Assembly (NCBI GenBank): GCA_025602905.1 | Contig: JAHLKI010000004.1 | Location: 1,240,001-1,304,000 of the forward strand | DNA length: 64,000 bases | Direction of reading: 5' to 3' | Source: Phlyctochytrium arcticum | Lineage: Eukaryota > Chytridiomycota > Chytridiomycetes > Chytridiales > Chytridiaceae | In this document: in pieces, positions 57,278-64,000 of the stretch | How the letters are laid out: the number at the start of each line of letters is the position of its first letter | Numbering within the stretch: position 1 is the stretch's first letter | Translations under genes and position numbers: made by a program | The notes under the pieces: generated by a model | The model's input: the letters and a program-made list of their open reading frames with translations, nothing else | Database searches by the model: none | Told to the model about the DNA's origin: nothing

Positions 57278-57524
57278 CTTGTATTGAAGAGTAAAGTAAC
57301 AAGTTGAAGTTGTACAGAGAAGGTGATGGGTGATAGGATGCAGAAGAAGGGGGGGGGATAAGTGGAACTCTACCAGCTTTTATACCCGCAAAGCTTGTCG
57401 TCCCAGTCTATCCCAGAGCCGATCTTGTGAATGACTGAATGGACAAAAGTTTCATTGCATCATTATTGTTGTCCAAGTTGAGAATGATCGTTGATCAATG
57501 ATGTAATTCTTACTGCGAAGTCCA

Positions 57525-59602
57525 TCATCTCTGCCCCGCTCGTGAACGAGCTCCGCCTCCTGGTCGTCCTCGCCCTCGTCCACGCCCATGTCCTGGTACG
57601 GGTGCTCGTGCAGATCCTCGGGAAGGAGGCGGTAATGAGGTACCGATGACGACACTGCAGCCGGTGGCAGTGTTTTGGGTGGTGGTTGTACTGAGTGTGT
57701 CATCATTGTCGTCGTTTGCAAGGATCCCTGCATGAAGATGGATTAGAAACCAGGCGTGGAATGAGCTTATCCATGGCATAGTCAACACACCTTGCATCAT
57801 CAATTGTTCAAGCTGATGACATTCTCGTTCCCGTTGTCGCGTGAAGGCATCTTGGCAGTGTTGAGCCAGATTGGTGGTTTCGATGGTTGGGTACTGACGA
57901 GGAAACTGACTGCGCACCCAAGGCAGTTGCGCACAAAAAACATTAATCAGGTATATTTGTTCATCTGAGTGAACCCACGCATCGTGCGAGATGTTCCTAG
58001 TCTGCCGTTCGATCATCTGCTGATGCACTGTCTTAATTCCGCACTCTGAACTGCAGAGATGTTGAATATTGAGGGTGCCTTGGATGTCTTTATCCTCCAG
58101 AACTTCATACAGTCCAAAGGGCGTGATGATGGGACATTCGTTGTGAAACTCTCCATCATGTTAAAAGAACTCGACAAGGAACTTTGTCTTTCCGGTTGCG
58201 GGTGCGGTTTCTTGGAGAATCTCAAGAACTCTGCCAAATAAACCATGTTCCGTACCCATGAAATCTCCAACGCGAATGCGTGTTTCAATTCTTCGCACAG
58301 TAGCACTTGTCTATCTTTGATATACTTGAGCCTTTTTCACATACAGAGGCACGGTTAAACTGCAGGATAGAGTGTCGACAAACAAAAATATGGGCACATA
58401 CCTGGGCAGGGGGGATATACATGACTGGCGTTCCAATCTTCAATGTGTATGGCACAATTGGTAGACGTTCTTCTTTGGATGCTGAAAGGCCTATCAAGAA
58501 ATTGAAGCCCACGTTAAAAAACTGAACGACCTCCGTAATTAGGTCGAATTAAGACTCACCTAATGCGCTTTGCACTGTTTCATCCTTGAAAAGATCGACC
58601 AACTTCGGACCAAACTGTTCGGGCACGCGCAAAGCGAGAGGAAACATCCTTGGATGGAGCGTGGCGGTTTGTGTGGGCTAACTGAACACGCACAATGGGG
58701 TTGAAACTTTCGAACGTCTCAGTGGCAAAAAGTACAGCCGGCCCAAATCGGCGAACATCCTCAGTGAGATGAACAAGCGCATGATATTTGCGCCGTGAGA
58801 AAATTTTGTGGTCGATGTCACATACAGCCGCGAACAAAGCTGTAATAGCACGTTGCAGGTCGACGACATAAGCCTCTCAGTTGGGAATACGGCGCAAGTA
58901 AACCAATAGAAACACGTCCGCCATACAGCACCATGCCTTTATCCAGGATTGCGGCAGGATCCCATGATACATGAATGGTCCAATTTGAATTATTTGTCGA
59001 AAATCCTTTCCCAGAAGCGAACCCCCATTTATGACGATCTCTTTGCCTCGGAAAGGGCGCGAAAATCCTTGCCAATTGAGCGCATCCACTCGAAGACATA
59101 GTTCCTGTTTTTGATCTTTCGAAAGCAGGGCAAGAGATGCGCGTGACAACCACTTGATGACACCCAAAAGAACAGTATGCAGAGCCTCCAGAGGACAATC
59201 TCTGTGACCGTCAAACAAGGTCAATCGGAAAAGCGGATTTACCAAAGCTTTGGCTGGTCCGAGAGTCTGGCGAAAGGCTCTGGTTGCATCAACAGAGTGG
59301 TTTTTTGCGTACTTCGTCAATTTCTCCATGGTACAAGCGGACAGCTGACACTTGACACCAGTAATTGTTTGCTGCTTTTTGAGTCTGGTCGTGTTTCCAA
59401 ATGAGCAAGCCAAATCAAGTTGATCAAAGACCTCAGCTTGTGTTTCCGCCCAGTTCCGTGGTTCACCAGGAGCAAGGAATTGTCCTAATTTGTCTGCTGT
59501 TTCGAACTTGCCCTTCACTTTACAAGCTCGGCAGAACCGGTTGGCTTTTCCGAAATCCATAGTAGAACAAAGCTCCGAATGCATTGGGTTATCGCCCAAC
59601 AT
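57525..59602 (-). pseudogene. KDZ/Plavaka transposase, 5'-truncated
   Basis: Begins inside the gene at MLGDNPMHSELCSTMDFGK with CRACKVKGKFET, then FDGHRDCPLEALHTVLLGVI, SRPFRGKEIVINGGSLLGKD, KYHALVHLTEDVRRFGPA, TETFESFNPIVRVQLAHTNR and HAPSKDVSSRFARAR. The far C-terminus has HSDEQIYLINVFCAQLPWVR and a Gly/Arg AT-hook-like GHGRGRGRGRPGG ending near 57525. Frameshifts or introns separate these pieces (near 58860, 58560, 58300 and 58020). The zinc finger and first ~500 residues are missing, replaced by the Crypton that begins near 59610. Same family as 38461-42064 but clearly diverged. Confidence 0.75.
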
Positions 59603-59817
59603 GCAGACGACCGCACCTGTTTGCCTTTAGGTTGACTTTATCTTTGCCCGACCCGACCTACCAACAACCAGTACAGTTACGCATAACCTTCCAGACAAGA
59701 CTACTTTCCCACACACCACCACCATTTTTTCCCACATCCATTGGTCATACTCTTCCTACTACTACTACTCATCATCTTTCTTTGATTTGAATTGGGTCGA
59801 CTGCAACCGACGCCGAC

Positions 59818-62637
59818 ATGGACATGGACCAAGAGGAAGGCAGAGATTCTGAAGGACCGGAGTCGGAGCCCGACCCTGAAGAAGACTCATCCTCGGACAG
59901 GAGGCCACCAGCTAACCTCACTGATGAAGAACGACAAGCCTGGGAGAGGGAGTACTTCCACAATGCACTCGAGGACCAAGTCATCGAGACTCAGCAATTT
60001 AGAAGAAGGGGGACAAAGCAGTGTTACCAGCCCAAACAGAAGCTTTTCTCCAACTGGTGTATCAAGATTATGAGGTTTACCGACGGAGATACCGCGACTG
60101 TCCGTAAGATGACTGCATACTACCGGGATGTCCTCGTTCCGAACGGATACAAGCGCAAGGGAGGAGTGCCCTACTCGCATGAGACGATTGGCAACCACAT
60201 CAAAGCCATTACTGACTTGTACTTTACGCAAGTAAACAGGGGACAAAACAGGTAAGAGGATCCTTTGGAAGGTTGTGCAGCGAGATGCGCTCTAACGTCC
60301 TCTTCATCAAACCCATGTAACCATCCACATCCCCGTAAAACATGCACCACAATTAAGAATCTGATCGGCAATGTGAAGAAGAAGAAAAAAGCCATCAAAA
60401 GAAAGAAGTTGGCGGATCGCGCAATCAATTCTCTTATTGATACATATGATGATACGGAGAAGATAACCTTAGCATCGCATTTCGTGAACACAAGCACTCG
60501 CTACCCTGGCCTCGGGTGGAGAAGTAGAAGTGCCATGCTCTGGCAGCCTAGCACTGTCAGTAGGTCTGAAAATCTGTTGGGTCTGCAAATGGCCGACATG
60601 TGGGTTCGGCCTCAGCCGAATGAAGGCCCCACCGAATGCTGGATTCTAGGCTCTACCTGCGACGAATCCAAGACCAACCATGGCGAACGCCATGAGTATA
60701 AGGCCGTGATGAGGCACAAAGATATACAGCAGTGTGCGTTTGGAGCCGTGGGCTTCAATTTCTTCTATTTGTGGCATATCGAGAAGCAGGCTCCACCCGA
60801 CACTACCGATAGAGCCAAGTGGTACCACATGTATTACTATCGATCTCGCACCCCCAACTACAACAACGAAGGAGAAGGTATTCGTTTCCAAAAGCTCCGC
60901 TTTTACATTGAGTAACTAACATTTGCTGTTCAGAATTACCTGTCTCGTATCAGAATTGGGCAGATCTTGTTCGGTATGCTGTCAACTGAATGATCTCTCT
61001 CCTCATTTTCTTGCTTTCTCACAACAGATGTCACGAGCAGAGATGGGCTGGAAAAATGTCACATACAATCTTCAAAAATTACCCATCTTTTTAGATCAGC
61101 CAGTGCCAAGCAGGTCGAACGAGACGGAGGTGATCCAGATCAGCTAAGTCGATTAGCCGGATGGCAGAGTGACTCAAAGAACACATGCTACACAACCGAT
61201 ATCCCAATGAACACCGTGCGAATCTTGGCAGGATGGAGGAATGGTATGGGCGCAATGAACGACGCGTTCTGACGTTAGACTTCTAAGTTCTCATAACTCG
61301 CAGAAGGGGGAAGCTTCTGGTTACCCCGAGCTGCCATTGCTCCGCCCCAAGAATTGCTGGATATGATCTTCCCGTTCGTCGAGCCGCAACTTGAGAAAAT
61401 CCACAGCAGTGGTCAGCGAGAAATCGCTGCTGTCCACTTTCTGAAACTTCTCCAGGTGTGTTTAGTCATAGCAGCCTCATTCACACCTGCCCGTTGATCA
61501 AAATGATTCGCTCTAAATATTGTTTCTTTCTCGAATTCAGGTCTTGAGAACGATCATACTGCAAGATGCAGTATTTCTTCGCGACATCTATCCCACCAAC
61601 GCGATGTGGCGACACACCATTTTCCACTCAGCACAATTTAATGACTTCGCCAACCGCCTTAAGAACGCTGCCACTCAAGCGGTTGATCCACGGATCACCA
61701 CTCTGCAGGAAGTTGTACCTGAACTTGTCAACATTGTCGCTGCTGGTCATGCCTCTATTATTACCGCCATGTCAATCCAGACAAGCGCGACTAACGAAAG
61801 AGTGGACAAAGTCCAGGAAGCAACTAGTCAGTCCCTGGAGCGCCAAGAGCAAATATTGGAAAGACAACAGCGTATGGAAGAAACGCAAACCGCCATGGTT
61901 GCAGACTTCTTGCGGCTGCAGCTTGGTCAGGTATGTTTCCATTCATCCTCGTGCTGTGCTTTGTGACGACTTGAGTCTGAGTTGCGTTCATCTTAGGCCA
62001 GTTTGCAAGCACATCAAATAGAGAGTTCGCGAGTTACGTCCTTTGTGGGCTCTGTCATGGCTGCAGCGCGCACTCCCGAGGGTCAGCAAGTCATTGCGCA
62101 ATTGAATGGTGGCCCAAGTGCAGGGCTGATCAGCATATCTGCCACTATCAGCATATCAAGTCCCTTACATTGTATCTTACGTGACAGGTCCCTCATCCAG
62201 TGTGCCTCCCGTCCGCAACTTGCTTCCCAACAACGCTACCTCTTCAACAACGTCTGCGGGAAACTCTGCCCAAGGAAGCTCCGCCCCCGCAACAACAACA
62301 ACAACCATCCCAACGCTAGTCATGGATCGTAACATCCATACTGTGAAGCAGGCATGGTTGGAATACGCCGAAGGTTTGAATGGCAATCCGGCCATTTCCT
62401 TTATGGATGAAATGTACCAAGCCAGATGGCGAAAGGCAGGCAATGACCGCCAATGGCATTCGCGTAGAAGTCGTCTATGGAACGCCATCAAGGCAAGGGC
62501 AGTCGCTTCCGGTCGCCGTAATGATGGATCAGGAACGGAAGTTTGACGGGACGGAACCCCGAAAGCCTGAAATTCCACTCGCGCATTACCAGAACGTGAT
62601 TTTGAAACAAGTTGCGAATGATGGTACGTGGACTTGA
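59818..62637 (+). pseudogene. Second Crypton tyrosine recombinase with GCR1_C-like tail
   Basis: Inferred exons are 59818-60231, 60358-60877, 60934-60973, 61041-61243, 61304-61455, 61541-61930, ~61997-62109 and ~62189-62637. The acidic N-terminus (DPEEDSSSDRRPP) precedes the core-binding region (NHIKAITDLYFTQ). Catalytic motifs are SRSENLLGLQMADM (Arg), ITHLFRSASAKQVERDGGD (H-x-x-R), SRLAGWQSD and NTCYTTDIPMNTVR (Tyr), then EGGSFWLPRAAIAPPQELLD. A coiled coil (ERQEQILERQQRMEE) and Ser/Thr/Pro linker lead to the GCR1_C-like LEYAEGLNGNP, MDEMYQARWRKAGNDRQW. It lacks the long acidic exon of the 7-10 kb copy. A frameshift near 62490 disrupts the last ~50 residues. Confidence 0.75.
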
Positions 62638-62639
62638 AA

Positions 62640-64000
62640 AACCACATTGTTTGCGAACTGAGTGCTTATTGTTTGTCCACAGCTTGAATAGGTCGTCATT
62701 TTCCCTCTCTTTCCATTATTTCTCTTGTCAACGTCTTGTCATCCTCTTTGTTTCTCCTTCAGCATCTTCAATGTTCTTCACGGCGTTTTGGCGTATCACT
62801 CACGTTGTTAGACTAGTTTTGGGTCTAGTTTCTTCCGTGTCGGTCGTCATCTCTTCAGTCTAGTTCTTTCTTTTCAGTCAAGTTCTTTTTTCCCTCTTCA
62901 TCTCTTTTGTCTCAGTTCTCTTCTTTTCCAATTTTTTGGCTTTCTTTTTTGTTCTTTCTATCTGTCTGTTATTGTCTGCTAGTTTGTACCCTCCATTATA
63001 TTCATTGTTTACTCGTCCACCGATTCTCGCAAGGCTGCAATGTGTATGTTGAATGTGTATGTGAGTATGCCAGATGGCGAAAGTAGATCTTGGATCTGGG
63101 GGAGCCAGCGGTCTGGGATAGTGTGGTTCTCAGGGTCGAGAAAACCTCGGTGACAAGGCTCAAGGCCGAAAAGACCTGGGTTTTTTGGGGGCTGAGAGTG
63201 TTTGTCTGATTGAAATCGAGGTTTTTTCAGTCTTGAGCAGGTGGCTGGCTGTCACCAGCGGTGACAACCCGCTTGTCACCGCGCGAAAATTCTGTGACTC
63301 TGACCTACAGGACTTTGACTTCCCCTTGAAGGGCTTGTCATTACCAACATAGTGGTCACCACAGGGACCGAGTTTGAATGCTTTTCCCAGGATGCCCACC
63401 AGAACGACGACGTATGGCGGGGAGCCACAGGCGGTGCCGGTTTGCAAGATAGCAGAATTGTGCAGACGGTTCCAGTTACATTCGAAGTAACTGAGTTGAA
63501 GTCAAAAGACGCGTCCTGTACTAAGCCACCGGTTCACCACGTTTTACTAGTCGCGTTCACAACTCGGGAACGCCATAACAGTTACCTGCATCTGAACTGA
63601 GTTTGATGAATAACTTCCTTATCCTTCTGCTTGAGTATAGAAAAGTTGGTCACTTCTGTAGGACCTTCAATGCAAGCTGCTGGTCACCTAAGCATATGCT
63701 ATAGATTATTTTCAACCTGGCTCGTTGTCGTCGCAAATCGCATGTCTTACGGCGCCCAGACAAATGATCTCAATTCTTTTCTGCATCACTGAGTCTCGCG
63801 GCACTGGCAATTGAACTTGAACTCTTGCTAGTCATTCATGCACGTAGTCCATGATTCCATGATTTAGGAATCTGTCCGTGTTGGATGAAAGACATCAGAG
63901 AAGAGGATTTACGAATTTGATAACCACTTAAAATCTTCATTCAAGTCAAGGTACTGAGTGGCAAAGCGCGTCCCGCGTTGCCGGGACTAGTAAAGGGCTT
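62640..64000. other. Crypton 3' flank and unannotated sequence
   Basis: T-rich 3' flank to ~63050. A palindrome GTCACC-AGC-GGTGAC (63251-63265) and a further GTCACCGCG (63275-63283) recall the ends of the first Crypton and may mark the right end of this one. An 82-codon frame (63352-63600; VPVTFEVTELKSKDASC) is of unknown nature. The last 400 bp show nothing. Confidence 0.4.

Noticed and set aside
59605..63300. Second Crypton as a clean insertion splitting the second KDZ gene
   Set aside because: The KDZ N-terminus should reappear on the minus strand beyond ~63300, and I could not find it, so a simple insertion is not demonstrated; truncation is equally possible.
1..64000. CRISPR array or bacterial operon content
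   Set aside because: No regularly spaced direct repeats of CRISPR type exist, and the genes have spliceosomal introns and eukaryotic transposon families.

Overview
This window looks like a transposon-dense stretch of a fungal nuclear genome. I found no convincing host housekeeping gene, rRNA, tRNA or CRISPR array. Genes carry short GT-AG introns (about 50-125 nt), often with a CTAAC-like branch point. Two KDZ/Plavaka-type transposases point to Basidiomycota. The plant-like PIF/Harbinger proteins, SANT/NAM-associated protein and MULEs would fit a repeat-rich basidiomycete such as a rust fungus. The phylum call is inference; Mucoromycota cannot be excluded from sequence reading alone.

Layout. 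1-2.5 kb: little recognised except a ~169-bp tandem repeat. 2.5-5.3 kb: a SANT/Myb-like gene remnant and pieces of FAR1-type MULEs with their terminal repeats. 5.3-12.15 kb: a minus-strand Ty1/copia element whose integrase tail carries a chromodomain and whose reverse transcriptase is split by a ~3.9-kb Crypton (6.67-10.6 kb). 12.15-14.8 kb: a minus-strand MULE-like gene and a FAR1-MULE C-terminus. 16.1-16.7 kb: one copy of a repeat found inverted at 54.9-55.4 kb. 18.33-22.33 kb: a complete-looking two-gene PIF/Harbinger transposon with 15-bp terminal inverted repeats. 24.6-28.5 kb: fragments of two more copia elements, a ~125-bp MITE and a MULE fragment. 29.1-31.0 kb: a hypothetical gene and a second, plant-like HARBI1 remnant. 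31.32-36.97 kb: a MULE-like element whose gene opens with five tandem exons each encoding a SUMO-interacting-motif-like peptide. 36.97-37.88 kb: an intact Merlin/IS1595-like transposase. 38.0-44.05 kb: a KDZ element plus a downstream accessory gene. 44.1-45.4 kb: a SANT/NAM-associated gene. 47.5-49.5 kb: a tyrosine-recombinase gene flanked on both sides by the palindrome GGGCTATTT-N5-AAATAGCCC. 49.79-54.85 kb: a young but disabled copia with 179-bp LTRs. 56.0-59.6 kb: a second KDZ with the same accessory gene family. 59.8-62.6 kb: a second Crypton with a GCR1_C-like tail.

Most elements are decayed by nonsense codons or frameshifts. The Merlin ORF and the Harbinger transposase read through cleanly. 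The best leads are the SIM-exon array, the chromodomain copia, the recombinase with flanking lox-like palindromes, the nested Crypton with its own GTCACC palindromes, and the conserved KDZ-plus-accessory-gene pairing. All exon boundaries are hand-inferred.
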